Shown here: piece by piece, positions 48,700-57,795 of the stretch
Layout of the letters: each line of letters opens with the position of its first letter
Numbering within the stretch: the first letter of the stretch is position 1
Assembly (NCBI GenBank): GCA_035530195.1
Contig: DATKVG010000128.1
Span: 62,001-126,000, forward strand
From: JAPLKX01 sp035530195
GTDB lineage: Bacteria; Hydrogenedentota; Hydrogenedentia; Hydrogenedentales; SLHB01
Reading direction: 5' to 3'
Length of the DNA: 64,000 bases
The notes under the pieces: model-generated
Told to the model about the DNA's origin: nothing
Database searches by the model: none
What the model saw: only the letters and a program-made list of their open reading frames with translations
Program-made: the position numbers and the translations under genes

Positions 48700-49692
48700 G
48701 TGATCCGGTTAAGTGAAGAACAGCACGATTGGGGCTTCGCCAGCGGCCGCGTCAGCGTCCTCGAAGGCCGGCTCGTGTCCACGGAGTTTTTCCAGGCGCT
48801 CGTGGCCATCGACCAGTCCGACGACCTGCTGCACAGGCTCCAGGAAACCCAGATGCGCGAGTACCTCGCGCCCGGCGCCACCTGGGAAGACTGGAGCGCC
48901 ATCACCGACACCTACTTCTGCGACCACGTCGCATCGCTCCGGAAAGATTGCCCCGAACCCACCGTGTCGGACCTGTTTTCTTTGTCCAACGACTACATCA
49001 ACCTAAAGCGGGCCCTCCTCAACCTGGGTTCGTACCCGATGGCGTGCGGCGCGTTCACCGAAGGACTGCTGGCATCCGTGGCCGCGGGCAACCTCGGCGC
49101 GCTGCCCCGCGAAGTCAGAGAACCGCTGACCCAGTTCGGCGGCGGTTTTGCAGCCGACCCCAACACGCGGCTGGCGCTGGACATCGTCCTGGACGGGGCG
49201 TACCTCCGGCAGGCGCTCGCGCTCGGCGGCAAGCTCGGCGTGCCGCTGATCCAGTCGTGGCTCGGCGAGATGACCCTCGCGCGGGCCGTCGTGGCCCTCT
49301 GGCGGGCGGCGCGCGGCGGCGTGAACCTCCGGCTGTATCAGCAGCACTTCCTGCCCGTGGCGGAGCACAACGCCGTACTGAACGAGCTGATTACGTCCGG
49401 CGAACCCCACAACTGGGGCCCCATCATCCCCGGCGAGATCGGTGACCTCTGGGAGGAAGCCCAGCAGCTCGATGAAGACGAGCAGATCATGCGGTTCGGC
49501 GTGCTGATGTACAACCGGCTCACCGTGATTGCCCGGCGCGGCCGGCTGCAGACCATGGGGCCCGAGCGCGTGTTTGGATATCTCTGGGGCCTGCTGGTCG
49601 AAATCTACAACCTCAAGCTGATTATCAACGGGCGGCTGAACGGGATCGACTCCGACCTGCTCAGGCGCCGCCTTCGGGAAGCGTATGTCTAG
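48700..49692 (+). CDS. ntpC: V/A-type ATPase subunit C (d-type central shaft cap)
   Basis: 330 residues, mostly helical. Motifs of the vATP-synt_AC39 family: ASGRVSVLEGRLVSTEFFQA, NDYINLKRALLNLG, LIQSWLGEMTLARAVVALWR and KLIINGRLNGIDSDLLRRRL. It joins the rotating shaft to the K ring. It starts with GTG (48700) and overlaps the next gene by 8 bp. Some members of the family are slightly longer; nothing is obviously missing. Confidence 0.92.
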   Translation: MIRLSEEQHDWGFASGRVSVLEGRLVSTEFFQALVAIDQSDDLLHRLQETQMREYLAPGATWEDWSAITDTYFCDHVASLRKDCPEPTVSDLFSLSNDYINLKRALLNLGSYPMACGAFTEGLLASVAAGNLGALPREVREPLTQFGGGFAADPNTRLALDIVLDGAYLRQALALGGKLGVPLIQSWLGEMTLARAVVALWRAARGGVNLRLYQQHFLPVAEHNAVLNELITSGEPHNWGPIIPGEIGDLWEEAQQLDEDEQIMRFGVLMYNRLTVIARRGRLQTMGPERVFGYLWGLLVEIYNLKLIINGRLNGIDSDLLRRRLREAYV

Positions 49693-50008
49693 AGCGATAG
49701 CCGTAGGCGAAAAGACGTTCATATTGGGTTTCAAAGGCGTCGGGTTCGAGATCGAACCGGCGGAAAATGCCGAGGCGGTCGGCACGGTTCTGGGCGCGTT
49801 GTCGCGCGAACGCGATATCGGGCTCGTACTGCTCACCGAAACCATGGCCGCCGAAAACGCCGAGGCCGTCGCCAATTTCCGGCAGATGAACCCCGCTGCC
49901 ATACTCACCGTGATCCCCACACACAAAGGAAGCGCGCGCGCCAGTTTCGAGGAAATGAGAAAGGCCGTCGAGCGATCCATCGGCGTGGACATGCTCGGTA
50001 AGGAATAA
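49685..50008 (+). CDS. ntpG: V/A-type ATPase subunit F (NtpG), central shaft
   Basis: 107 residues, alpha/beta fold: IAVGEKTFILGFKGVGFEIE, DIGLVLLTETMAAENAEAVA, PAAILTVIPTHKGS. Typical size for the shaft regulator subunit F. It overlaps ntpC by 8 bp, so translation is coupled. Confidence 0.93.
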   Translation: MSRAIAVGEKTFILGFKGVGFEIEPAENAEAVGTVLGALSRERDIGLVLLTETMAAENAEAVANFRQMNPAAILTVIPTHKGSARASFEEMRKAVERSIGVDMLGKE

Positions 50009-50052
50009 ACACAAGGCCGGCTGAGACCGGCCCCACCGGACAAGGCGGAAAG

Positions 50053-51813
50053 ATGAGCAAGATTCAAGGCGAGGTAGTCAAGGTATCGGGGCCGCTGGTG
50101 GTCGCGCGCGGGTTAACCGGTTCGCGCATGTACGAAATGGTGCGCGTCGGCGAGGCCCACCTTTTCGGCGAGATCATCGAAATCCGCGGCGACCACTATT
50201 CCATCCAGGTCTATGAAGAGACCGAAGGCATTGGGCCGGGCCAGCCCGTGTTTCCCACCGGCGAAAGCCTCAGCGTCGAGCTTGGCCCCGGCCTGATCCG
50301 GTCGATCTACGACGGCGTCCAGCGGCCGCTCGACGCCCTGTACCGCGATTTCGGCGACTACATCGTCCGCGGCGCCGAACGCCCCGCGCTCGACAGGTCC
50401 AAACAGTGGGATTTCGTGCCAACGAAAAAAGCCGGCGACGAGGTCGTCGTCGGCGACATCATCGGCACCGTCAAGGAAAGCAAGCTGGTCGTCCACAAAA
50501 TCATGGTGCCGAACAACGTTAAAGGCAAACTCGCCAAAATCGGGCCCGTCACCGGCAACGTGGAAACCGAGGTCGCCGTGATCGAAACGGCCAACGGCAA
50601 AGTGCCCCTGACGATGGTTCAGCGTTGGCCGGTGCGCCAGGGCCGGCCCGTCAAGCAAAAGATGCCGCCCGTCGAGCCGATGGTGACGGGCCAGCGTGTC
50701 ATCGACATGCTCTTCCCGCTGACCAAGGGCGGCACCGCCTGCGTGCCCGGCCCGTTCGGCAGCGGCAAGACCGTCGTCCAGCACCAGCTTGCCCGATGGT
50801 CGGACACGGACATCGTCGTGTACGTCGGGTGCGGCGAGCGCGGAAACGAAATGACCGATGTGCTCATGGAATTCCCCGAACTGAAAGACCCAAAATCCGG
50901 CGAGCCCCTGATGGAACGCACCGTGCTTGTGGCCAATACGTCCAACATGCCCGTGGCCGCCCGCGAAGCCAGCGTGTTCACCGGCATCACCATCGCCGAA
51001 TACTTCCGCGACATGGGGTACTCGGTGTCGCTCATGGCCGACTCGACCAGCCGGTGGGCCGAGGCCATGCGCGAGATCTCCGGAAGGCTCGAAGAAATGC
51101 CCGGCGAAGAAGGCTACCCCGCATACCTGTCCTCGCGTATCGCCTCGTTCTACGAGCGCTCCGGTTACGTGAAATGCCTCGGCAACGACGACCGCGAAGG
51201 GTCCCTGACTGTCATCGGCGCCGTATCCCCCGCCGGCGGCGACTTCTCCGAACCCGTCGTGCAGGCCACGCTCCGCGTGGTGAAGGTGTTCTGGGGCCTC
51301 GACGACAAGCTGGCCTTCTCCCGCCATTTCCCCGCCATCAACTGGCTCACGTCCTACTCGCTGTACCAGGCCACCGTCGACAAGTATGCCACCGCGCAAC
51401 TCGACAAAAACTGGGAAACCATGCGAAAGCGCACCATGGGCATCCTCCAGCGCGAAGCCGAACTCGAAGAACTCGTCCGCCTCGTCGGGATCGACGCACT
51501 CGCCGCCACCGACCGCTTGCTCATGCAGGCCGCAAAGATAGTCCGCGAAGACTTCCTCCACCAGAACGCGTTCGACGACCGCGATACCTACACGTCCCTG
51601 CCCAAACAGTTGCGGCTGCTGTCGGTGGTTTTGCACTACTACGATGCCGCGCGGCCCGCGCTCGAGCAGGGAGTCACGCTCAATCGGCTCCTGGCGCTGG
51701 GCGTTTTTGACGATATCGCCAAGGCCAAGCTTATTCCCGAAGACGCGCCCGAAAAGTTCGATGAGTTGAAAAAAAAGATTACAACCGAAATCGATCAACT
51801 GCCACGCCAATAG
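50053..51813 (+). CDS. ntpA: V/A-type ATPase catalytic subunit A
   Basis: 586 residues. The N-terminal barrel (GEVVKVSGPLVVARGLTGSR), the A-specific bulge domain (~110-200), Walker A GPFGSGKTVVQHQLARWSD (~233-251), the glutamate switch region GCGERGNEMTDVLMEFPEL, Walker B-like SLMADSTSRWAEAMREISGR and GDFSEPVVQATLRVVKVFW are all intact. It hydrolyses or makes ATP in three copies alternating with B. It is preceded by a 44-nt gap after ntpG. Confidence 0.98.
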   Translation: MSKIQGEVVKVSGPLVVARGLTGSRMYEMVRVGEAHLFGEIIEIRGDHYSIQVYEETEGIGPGQPVFPTGESLSVELGPGLIRSIYDGVQRPLDALYRDFGDYIVRGAERPALDRSKQWDFVPTKKAGDEVVVGDIIGTVKESKLVVHKIMVPNNVKGKLAKIGPVTGNVETEVAVIETANGKVPLTMVQRWPVRQGRPVKQKMPPVEPMVTGQRVIDMLFPLTKGGTACVPGPFGSGKTVVQHQLARWSDTDIVVYVGCGERGNEMTDVLMEFPELKDPKSGEPLMERTVLVANTSNMPVAAREASVFTGITIAEYFRDMGYSVSLMADSTSRWAEAMREISGRLEEMPGEEGYPAYLSSRIASFYERSGYVKCLGNDDREGSLTVIGAVSPAGGDFSEPVVQATLRVVKVFWGLDDKLAFSRHFPAINWLTSYSLYQATVDKYATAQLDKNWETMRKRTMGILQREAELEELVRLVGIDALAATDRLLMQAAKIVREDFLHQNAFDDRDTYTSLPKQLRLLSVVLHYYDAARPALEQGVTLNRLLALGVFDDIAKAKLIPEDAPEKFDELKKKITTEIDQLPRQ

Positions 51814-51857
51814 CAACAAATTGAGAAAAAGCTTTCAAAAAAGCACGGGGTGATCAA

Positions 51858-53234
51858 GTGGTTACCAGAGAATACCGCACAGCGACACAAGTCATCGGCC
51901 CATTAATCCTCCTCGAGGGAGTGGAAGGCGTCACGTACGGCGAACTCACCGACATCAAAATGCCCGACGGCAAGATGCGGCGCGGCCGTGTACTCGAAGT
52001 CAACGGCGACAAGGCCCTGGTCCAGGTGTTCGAAGGCACCAGCGGGATCGCGCCCGAGACTATCACCGTCAAGTTCCTCGGGAAAGGCATCGAACTGGGC
52101 ATGTCCCACGACATGCTGGGCCGGGTGTTCGACGGGTTCGGCCGGCCCATAGACGACGGGCCGCCGATCATTCCCGAGAAATGGCTCAACATCAACGGCA
52201 ACCCCATGAACCCCTACGCACGAGACTATCCCAACGAGTTCATCCAGACCGGCATCTCGACCATCGACCTGCTCAACACGCTCGTCCGCGGCCAGAAACT
52301 CCCCATCTTTTCAGGCTCCGGGTTGCCCCACGCCCGTCTCGCCGCACAGATCGCCCGCCAGGCCAAGGTGCTCAAAACCGGCGAGCGGTTCGCCGTGATC
52401 TTTGCCGCAATGGGCATCACCTTCGAGGAAGCCGAGTTCTTCATCGCCGACTTCCGCAGAACCGGCGCCATCGAGCGCGCCGTACTGTTCATGAACCTCG
52501 CCGACGACCCGCCCATCGAACGTATCGCGGTGCCCCGCATGGCCCTGACAGTCGCCGAGTACCTAGCCTACGAAAAAGACATGCACGTCCTCGTCATCCT
52601 CATCGACCTGACCAACTACTGCGAAGCGCTCCGCGAAATCTCCGCCGCACGAAAAGAAGTCCCCGGCAGGCGTGGGTATCCCGGCTACCTCTACACCGAC
52701 CTGTCCACCATTTACGAGCGCGCGGGCCGAATCAAGGGAAAAGGCGGATCCATCACGCAGATCCCCGTGCTCACCATGCCCGAAGACGACAAAACGCACC
52801 CGATCCCCGACCTCACCGGATACATCACCGAAGGCCAGATCATCATCAGCCGGCCGCTTCACACTCAGGGCATTTACCCGCCCGTCGACGTCCTGCCCTC
52901 ACTGTCGCGACTCAAGGACAAAGGCATCGGCGACGGCAAAACACGCGAAGATCATGCCGACGTCATGAACCAGTTGTATGCCGCATACGCCCGCGGCAAG
53001 AATGCCAAGGAACTCGCCATCGTGCTCGGTGAATCCGCCCTCAGCGAAACCGATATCCTGTTCGTGAAATTCTCCGACGCGTTCGAAGACAAGTTCGTCC
53101 GGCAGGGCGAAGATGAAAACAGGTCCATCGAGGAAAGCCTCGCCCTGGGCTGGGACCTCCTGGCCATGCTGCCCAAAGGCGAACTCAAGCGCATCCGCGA
53201 CAAATGGCTCGAAAAATACTATCCGAAAAAGTAG
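51858..53234 (+). CDS. ntpB: V/A-type ATPase regulatory subunit B
   Basis: 458 residues, start GTG 51858. Domains: beta-barrel (QVIGPLILLEGVEGVTYGEL), degenerate P-loop region (KLPIFSGSGLPHARLAAQIA, no GKT as expected for B), ERIAVPRMALTVAEYLAYEK, PGRRGYPGYLYTDLSTIYER and the C-terminal SALSETDILFVKFSDAFEDK. It is the non-catalytic nucleotide-binding partner of A. Followed by a 20-nt hairpin and then ntpD. Confidence 0.98.
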   Translation: MVTREYRTATQVIGPLILLEGVEGVTYGELTDIKMPDGKMRRGRVLEVNGDKALVQVFEGTSGIAPETITVKFLGKGIELGMSHDMLGRVFDGFGRPIDDGPPIIPEKWLNINGNPMNPYARDYPNEFIQTGISTIDLLNTLVRGQKLPIFSGSGLPHARLAAQIARQAKVLKTGERFAVIFAAMGITFEEAEFFIADFRRTGAIERAVLFMNLADDPPIERIAVPRMALTVAEYLAYEKDMHVLVILIDLTNYCEALREISAARKEVPGRRGYPGYLYTDLSTIYERAGRIKGKGGSITQIPVLTMPEDDKTHPIPDLTGYITEGQIIISRPLHTQGIYPPVDVLPSLSRLKDKGIGDGKTREDHADVMNQLYAAYARGKNAKELAIVLGESALSETDILFVKFSDAFEDKFVRQGEDENRSIEESLALGWDLLAMLPKGELKRIRDKWLEKYYPKK

Positions 53235-53244
53235 TAAATCGTAG

Positions 53245-53264
53245 AAGCGGCATCCTTGCCGCTT
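53245..53264 (+). repeat. REP-like hairpin between ntpB and ntpD
   Basis: AAGCGGCA, loop TCCT, TGCCGCTT: perfect 8-bp stem starting 10 nt after the ntpB stop. The position suggests control of message stability within the operon rather than termination, since ntpD follows. Confidence 0.7.
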
Positions 53265-53285
53265 GGTTGTAGAAAGGGTCTTTCA

Positions 53286-53918
53286 TTGGCTCGACTGGCG
53301 GTAAATCCCACGCGGATGGAGTTGCTCCGGCTGCGCAGGCGCCTTGTCGTCGCGCGGCGCGGGCATAAACTGCTCAAGGACAAGCTCGACGGCCTCATGA
53401 AAGAGTTCCTGGACCTCGCAAAATCCTACAAAACCTACCGGTTCGCCGTCGATGACGAGCTGCCCTACGTCATGAAACTGTTTGTGCTCGCCGAGGCATC
53501 CTCGTCCCGCGCCATCACCGAAGATGCGCTCGAAAACACCCGCCAGGACATCCAGATCGTCTCCCGCCCGCGCCGCATCATGAGCGTCGTGGTCCCCCAG
53601 CTCGATGTCACGTTCGGCGACGTGACCGGCGGCTACTCGATGATCCACACCTCGCCCGACCTCGACAAGGCCATCGTAGGCCTGCGCGAATTCCTGCCCA
53701 AAATCCTCAAACTGGCCGAACTCGAGCAGACCTTGCGACTGATGGCCGAGGAGATCGAGAAGACGCGGCGCCGCGTCAATGCGCTCGAGCACACGTTCAT
53801 CCCCCGCATGATCGAAACCATCAAGTTCATCACCAACAAACTGGACGAAATGGAGCGGTCCACCACGAGCCGCCTCATGAAAATCAAAAACCAGCGGCTC
53901 GCTCAGGACGCCATGTAA
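53286..53918 (+). CDS. ntpD: V/A-type ATPase subunit D, central rotor
   Basis: 210 residues from a TTG at 53286, chosen because AAGGG lies 7 nt upstream and the family begins close to the conserved VNPTRMELLRLRRRL. The frame is open to ATG 53256, which would add ten unrelated residues through the spacer. Long N- and C-terminal helices (HKLLKDKLDGLMKEFLDLAK; LEHTFIPRMIETIKFITNKL) form the coiled-coil rotor. It is the last gene of the operon; no J-type K+ transporter or H subunit follows. Confidence 0.93.
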   Translation: MARLAVNPTRMELLRLRRRLVVARRGHKLLKDKLDGLMKEFLDLAKSYKTYRFAVDDELPYVMKLFVLAEASSSRAITEDALENTRQDIQIVSRPRRIMSVVVPQLDVTFGDVTGGYSMIHTSPDLDKAIVGLREFLPKILKLAELEQTLRLMAEEIEKTRRRVNALEHTFIPRMIETIKFITNKLDEMERSTTSRLMKIKNQRLAQDAM

Positions 53919-53920
53919 AC

Positions 53921-53939
53921 CGCGGCCAGGACGGCCGCG
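53921..53939 (+). terminator. Hairpin after the V-ATPase operon
   Basis: CGCGGCC, loop AGGAC, GGCCGCG: perfect 7-bp stem 2 nt after the ntpD stop. There is no T-run; it may be a REP-like element or 3'-end stabiliser. Confidence 0.45.
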
Positions 53940-53992
53940 ATCCGGTCAAAACCGGGAGAAGGGCGCGTTCCCGGAAACGGCGGTGGTGTCGA

Positions 53993-54421
53993 ATGATCAA
54001 GCATCTGAAGGTGTTGGTTGTTGACGACGACCCGGCCATTCTCGAGGTGCTGGCCGCCCATCTGCGCTCGAAAGGCTACGCGGTCGAATCCAGGTCCAGC
54101 GCCAGAAACGCTCTCGACACCATGCGCCGGTTGCCGTTCGACCTCGTCATCAGCGACGTCCGGATGGCCGGCATGAACGGGTTCGAGTTCATCAAGATCG
54201 TCCGAGCAAACTTCCCAACCATCGGAATCGTCATCATGACCGCGTTTGAAGACGAATTCCCCCTCTCCGAAGCGCTCCGGGCCGGCGCAGACGGCTACAT
54301 CTCAAAACCGTTCAGCCTCAGTAAATTCAGCCTCATCTTCGAACGAGCCTACTGGCATGCCCTCCAGCGCGAAGACTGGTGGGAACTGCACAAAGGCGAT
54401 CAGGAAAAACCCTTGCCCTGA
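53993..54421 (+). CDS. Single-domain CheY-like response regulator
   Basis: 142 residues, a lone receiver domain: VLVVDDDPAILEVLAAHL (acidic pair), phospho-acceptor Asp in LVISDVRM near 57, Thr/Ser switch in IVIMTAFED and Lys in YISKPFS near 104. No output domain. It lies 74 nt after the ATPase operon on the same strand and converges on a gene with a pseudo-receiver and a Fis-type helix-turn-helix. A sensor kinase is not in the window, so the partner is unknown. Confidence 0.92.
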   Translation: MIKHLKVLVVDDDPAILEVLAAHLRSKGYAVESRSSARNALDTMRRLPFDLVISDVRMAGMNGFEFIKIVRANFPTIGIVIMTAFEDEFPLSEALRAGADGYISKPFSLSKFSLIFERAYWHALQREDWWELHKGDQEKPLP

Positions 54422-54427
54422 TACGTT

Positions 54428-54452
54428 GGGGCGCCTCCCGGCCCCGCTTTTT
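54428..54452 (+). terminator. Terminator between convergent regulators
   Basis: GGGGC (54428-54432) and GCCCC (54441-54445) with an 8-nt loop, followed by GC and TTTTT. Placed 6 nt after the response regulator stop. Confidence 0.6.
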
Positions 54453-54513
54453 GCGGCGATTGAACAACTACTCGACATTCTCAACAGCCCCAGCGTTCCC
54501 AGATTTCGTTTTA

Positions 54514-54987
54514 TTACTTCATCTCGCCCCAATTCATCTTCTTCAGCTTCCGCCACAGCGTGTTCCGCCCGATCCCGAGCGTCCTGGCGGCCTTCGTCCG
54601 GTTGTATTTGCACTGGCGCAGCGTCGCCAGGATAAGGCGGGATTCGGCGTCGTCGATGGTGCCGCGCGGCTGCGGCTCGCTCATGGTGGGGACGCCCGCG
54701 GCCGACGCCCCCGCACGTTCTACCATCAGCCCCGCTTCACCCGGCTGCAGCGGCAGAAAAATGTACCCGTACACGCCGCGACGCATCGCACGGACCGCTT
54801 CGGGAATATCTGCCATCGAAGACAGCAGCAGCGTCGGTTTCGACCGCGCATGGACTACCGCACGGCGGGCCTCCCCCGCAACCACAACGTCCGGGTTGGC
54901 CGAAACCGCCTGATGCCCCTCTTTCTGAAGCATCGCTTGAAGCGTGAGCTTCGTTGTCTGGTCGGCTATATCCAGCAAAACCCGCAT
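54514..54987 (-). CDS. Pseudo-receiver + Fis-type DNA-binding regulator
   Basis: 157 residues from ATG 54987. The first ~100 residues fold like a receiver (RVLLDIADQTTKLTLQAMLQ, KPTLLLSSMADIPEAVRAMR, GYIFLPLQPGEAGLMVERA) but lack the acidic pair and the phospho-Asp (LLLSSM), so it cannot be phosphorylated in the usual way. The C-terminus (ESRLILATLRQCKYNRTKAA, RTLGIGRNTLWRKLKKM) is the Fis/NtrC-type helix-turn-helix. The AAA+ domain of NtrC proteins is absent, as in RegA/ActR-like regulators. It may bind DNA constitutively or sense something else. Confidence 0.8.
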   Translation of the reverse strand: MRVLLDIADQTTKLTLQAMLQKEGHQAVSANPDVVVAGEARRAVVHARSKPTLLLSSMADIPEAVRAMRRGVYGYIFLPLQPGEAGLMVERAGASAAGVPTMSEPQPRGTIDDAESRLILATLRQCKYNRTKAARTLGIGRNTLWRKLKKMNWGEMK

Positions 54988-55052
54988 CCCGCCTAATCTA
55001 GCGCGTCGGGCCGTGTCTTTTCCAGCCCGTAGGCTTCTCGCCAAAAAGATTC

Positions 55053-55079
55053 TTTTGTGTCTTTTATGTCCTTCGTGTC
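55053..55079. repeat. 9-bp-period tandem repeat, TTTYGTGTC type
   Basis: TTTTGTGTC, TTTTATGTC and CTTCGTGTC: three units, about 70 nt upstream of the pseudo-receiver/Fis start, in a 350-bp divergent gap. On the minus strand it reads as GACACRAAR words. The rest of the gap (54988-55338) holds an AT-rich stretch and the 28-nt REP copy but no gene. Confidence 0.6.
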
Positions 55080-55248
55080 CATTATAATTTCTTACTTTTA
55101 ATTAATTTCTCGGCTACTGTGTCAACCAAATCCCCCTTGTTCCACAATACTATGCCCCAAAATGCCGTCCTTGCTCCTCCAAAAAAGGCACCAAATCACC
55201 CTTATATATGGGAGAGGTCGGAGCGGTTCGTTCCGTTCGGGGCGCGCA

Positions 55249-55276
55249 CGGTGGGGTCGCGCTCCCGCGCGACCGG
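55249..55276. repeat. REP-like hairpin, copy B of the 28-nt exact repeat
   Basis: GGTCGCGC, TCCC, GCGCGACC stem-loop at 55255-55274. All 28 nt are identical to 30102-30129, but here there is only one left arm and no tandem array. It is 63 nt upstream of the GH127 start codon. Confidence 0.9.
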
Positions 55277-55338
55277 GTGGTGGTGGCGGCAGCGCGTTTG
55301 CATGTATGCTCTTTCTTGTCGAACAGGAGGGCGATGCG

Positions 55339-57690
55339 ATGTTGGCCATGATGCTTGTCTCGTGCGTCTTGGGTGCGGTGGCTGAGCCGTTGACGGCGGT
55401 CCCGTTCACCGACGTCACGGTCGAGGATACGTTTTGGGCGCCGCGGCTCGAGGCGGCGCGCCAGAACACGCTGCCCGCCAACTTCAAGTGGTGCGAAGAC
55501 ACCGGCCGGATCGGTAACTTCCAGAAAGCGTCGGGCGCCATCGAAGGCAAGTTCGAGGGCATCTATTTCAACGACTCCGACGTGTACAAGGTCATCGAGG
55601 GCGCGTCGTACATGCTCCACGCCTCGCCGGACCCCAAGCTCGACGCCTACCTGGACGACCTGATCGCCAAAATCGCCGCGGCACAGCAGCCCGATGGCTA
55701 TCTCAACACCTATTTCACCCTGGTCGAGCCGGACAAGCGGTGGGCCGACTTGCCGGTGAAACACGAACTGTATTGCGCGGGCCACATGTTCGAGGCGGCC
55801 GTCGCCCACTACCGCGCGACGGGCAAACGCACGTTCCTCGACGTTGCCTGCCGGTTTGCCGACTATATCGACTCGGTGTTCGGGCCCGGCAAGAAGTACG
55901 GCGTGCCGGGGCACGAGGAAATCGAACTGGCACTCGTGAAGCTCTACCAGGCGACGGGCGAGCGCCGCTACCTCGATTTGGCGAAGTTCTTCATCGATGA
56001 GCGCGGCCGCACCGACCACCGCGCCTCGTACGGCGACTACTGCCAGGACCACCTGCCTGTCCGCAACCAGCGGGAGATTGCCGGGCACGCGGTCCGCGCC
56101 ATGTATCTGTACAGCGGGGTGGCGGACGTGGCGCGCCTGACGGGCGACCAGCCGCTGGTCGACACCATGGACCGAATCTGGGACGACGTGGTCTTGCGCA
56201 AGATGTACATCACCGGCGGGATCGGCCCGTCGGCGAAAAACGAAGGGTTCACGGTCGCATACGACCTGCCCAACGATTCGGCGTATGCCGAAACCTGCGC
56301 CTCGATCGGCATGGCGTTGTGGAACCACCGGCTCAACCTGCTGCACGCCGACGCCAAATACGCCGATATCGTCGAGCAGGTGGCGTACAACGGGCTGCTG
56401 TCGGGCCTCGCGCTCGATGGCGAGCATTATTTCTACGTCAACCCGCTGGCCAGCCGGGGCGCGCACAACCGGCAGCCGTGGTTTGGCTGCGCGTGCTGCC
56501 CGACCAACCTGGTTCGGTGGGTGCCGTCGCTGCCCGGTTACGTTTATGCGCGCGACAAGTCAGGCCTTTATGTCAACCTCTACGTTGCGGGGTCGGGAAA
56601 AGTTTCGATGCCGCGCGGGGAGGTAACCATCAGCCAACAAACCAACTACCCATGGGACGGCGCTATAAGACTCACGTTCATGCTCCCCAAACCCGCCACG
56701 TTCACCCTGAACCTCCGCATCCCCGGCTGGTGTGAAAACTATACGGTCGCGGTGGATGCACATTCCCTTGCGACCGAAGTTGGCACCGAAACCCTCACCC
56801 CTCCAGTCCGCAACGGCTACGCCCGTATCGAACGCAGATGGGCCCCCGGCGACACCATCACTCTCAATTTGGCAATGCCGGTGCGGCGTGTTTATGCCAA
56901 CCCGCACGTGGCGGCGGACGTAGGCCGCGTGGCGTTGCAGCGCGGGCCAATCGTCTACTGCCTCGAAGGCATGGACAACGCGGGCCGCGTCCGAAGCATG
57001 GCCCTGCCGCCGGATGAGCCCGTCACGGCCGAGTACCGGCCCGACCTGCTGGGCGGCGTGACGGTGCTGACGGGCCGTGCGCTGGCCCGCCTGCCGGAGA
57101 ATTGGAACGGCGCCGCGCCCGCGCGCCTCTACAAGACCGGCGTCGCGTTCGAGGAGGTCGATTTCACGGCGGTCCCGTACTGCGTGTGGGACAACCGGGA
57201 CCCGGGGCCGATGGTGGTCTGGCTGCCCGAGGCCCCGTCGCTGGCCGAGGAACCGCCGATCCCGACGATCGCCAACCAGAGCCGCGCGTCAGCCACGCAC
57301 GTCCAGGGCGACCTCGAGGCGCTCGCCGACGGCATCGAGCCGGCCAACTCGAACGACCAAGCCGTGCCGCGGTTCACCTGGTGGGACCACAAAGGCACCA
57401 CCGAATGGGTCGAATACGCCTTTGCGAAGCCCGCCGAGGTCCGCGCCGTCGACGTCTACTGGTTCGACGACACCGGCGCCGGCGGATGCCGGGTCCCCGC
57501 CGAATGGCAGCTCCTTTACAGGGACGGCACGGGCTGGAAGCCTGTGGAAAAGCTCGGCACGTACGGCATCGCGCCCAACCAATACAATCACGTCAAATTC
57601 CAGCCCGTCAAAACCGAAGCCCTTCGACTCGTTGCGAAGTTACAAAACAATTTCTCCGCCGGCATCCTCGAATGGCGCGTGCTGGATTAG
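55339..57690 (+). CDS. GH127 beta-L-arabinofuranosidase-like enzyme
   Basis: 783 residues from ATG 55339 (AGGAGG 8 nt upstream). A short signal peptide (MLAMMLVSCVLGAVA) precedes an (alpha/alpha)6 barrel of GH127 (formerly DUF1680): FTDVTVEDTFWAPRLEAARQ, QQPDGYLNTYFTLVEPDKRW and HELYCAGHMFEAAVAHY. The zinc/catalytic set is present: Glu and Cys in YAETCASIG (~317) and two Cys in GCACCPTNLVR (~385-390), matching the Glu-Cys-Cys-Cys site of HypBA1. The C-terminal ~130 residues are an F5/8-type carbohydrate-binding-like domain. It removes arabinofuranose from plant-type glycans (family knowledge). Confidence 0.92.
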   Translation: MLAMMLVSCVLGAVAEPLTAVPFTDVTVEDTFWAPRLEAARQNTLPANFKWCEDTGRIGNFQKASGAIEGKFEGIYFNDSDVYKVIEGASYMLHASPDPKLDAYLDDLIAKIAAAQQPDGYLNTYFTLVEPDKRWADLPVKHELYCAGHMFEAAVAHYRATGKRTFLDVACRFADYIDSVFGPGKKYGVPGHEEIELALVKLYQATGERRYLDLAKFFIDERGRTDHRASYGDYCQDHLPVRNQREIAGHAVRAMYLYSGVADVARLTGDQPLVDTMDRIWDDVVLRKMYITGGIGPSAKNEGFTVAYDLPNDSAYAETCASIGMALWNHRLNLLHADAKYADIVEQVAYNGLLSGLALDGEHYFYVNPLASRGAHNRQPWFGCACCPTNLVRWVPSLPGYVYARDKSGLYVNLYVAGSGKVSMPRGEVTISQQTNYPWDGAIRLTFMLPKPATFTLNLRIPGWCENYTVAVDAHSLATEVGTETLTPPVRNGYARIERRWAPGDTITLNLAMPVRRVYANPHVAADVGRVALQRGPIVYCLEGMDNAGRVRSMALPPDEPVTAEYRPDLLGGVTVLTGRALARLPENWNGAAPARLYKTGVAFEEVDFTAVPYCVWDNRDPGPMVVWLPEAPSLAEEPPIPTIANQSRASATHVQGDLEALADGIEPANSNDQAVPRFTWWDHKGTTEWVEYAFAKPAEVRAVDVYWFDDTGAGGCRVPAEWQLLYRDGTGWKPVEKLGTYGIAPNQYNHVKFQPVKTEALRLVAKLQNNFSAGILEWRVLD

Positions 57691-57766
57691 GAGTCATTCC
57701 GCCACGGAATACGTTGCACCCGCCACGCCCCGGCTTGTAACGCCTCAGACCCCCCAAAAAAAGATC

Positions 57767-57795
57767 TTGACAAACTCCGGAGAATCGACTATAAA
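57767..57795 (+). promoter_or_regulatory. Sigma-70-type promoter of blaI-M56
   Basis: TTGACA (57767-57772), 17-nt spacer, TATAAA (57790-57795). The -35 is perfect, the -10 matches 5 of 6 and the spacer is optimal. Transcription would start near 57802. Confidence 0.85.

Noticed and set aside
50113..51819. 568-residue minus-strand frame opposite ntpA
   Set aside because: Antisense shadow of a highly conserved gene with strong codon bias; no independent motif.
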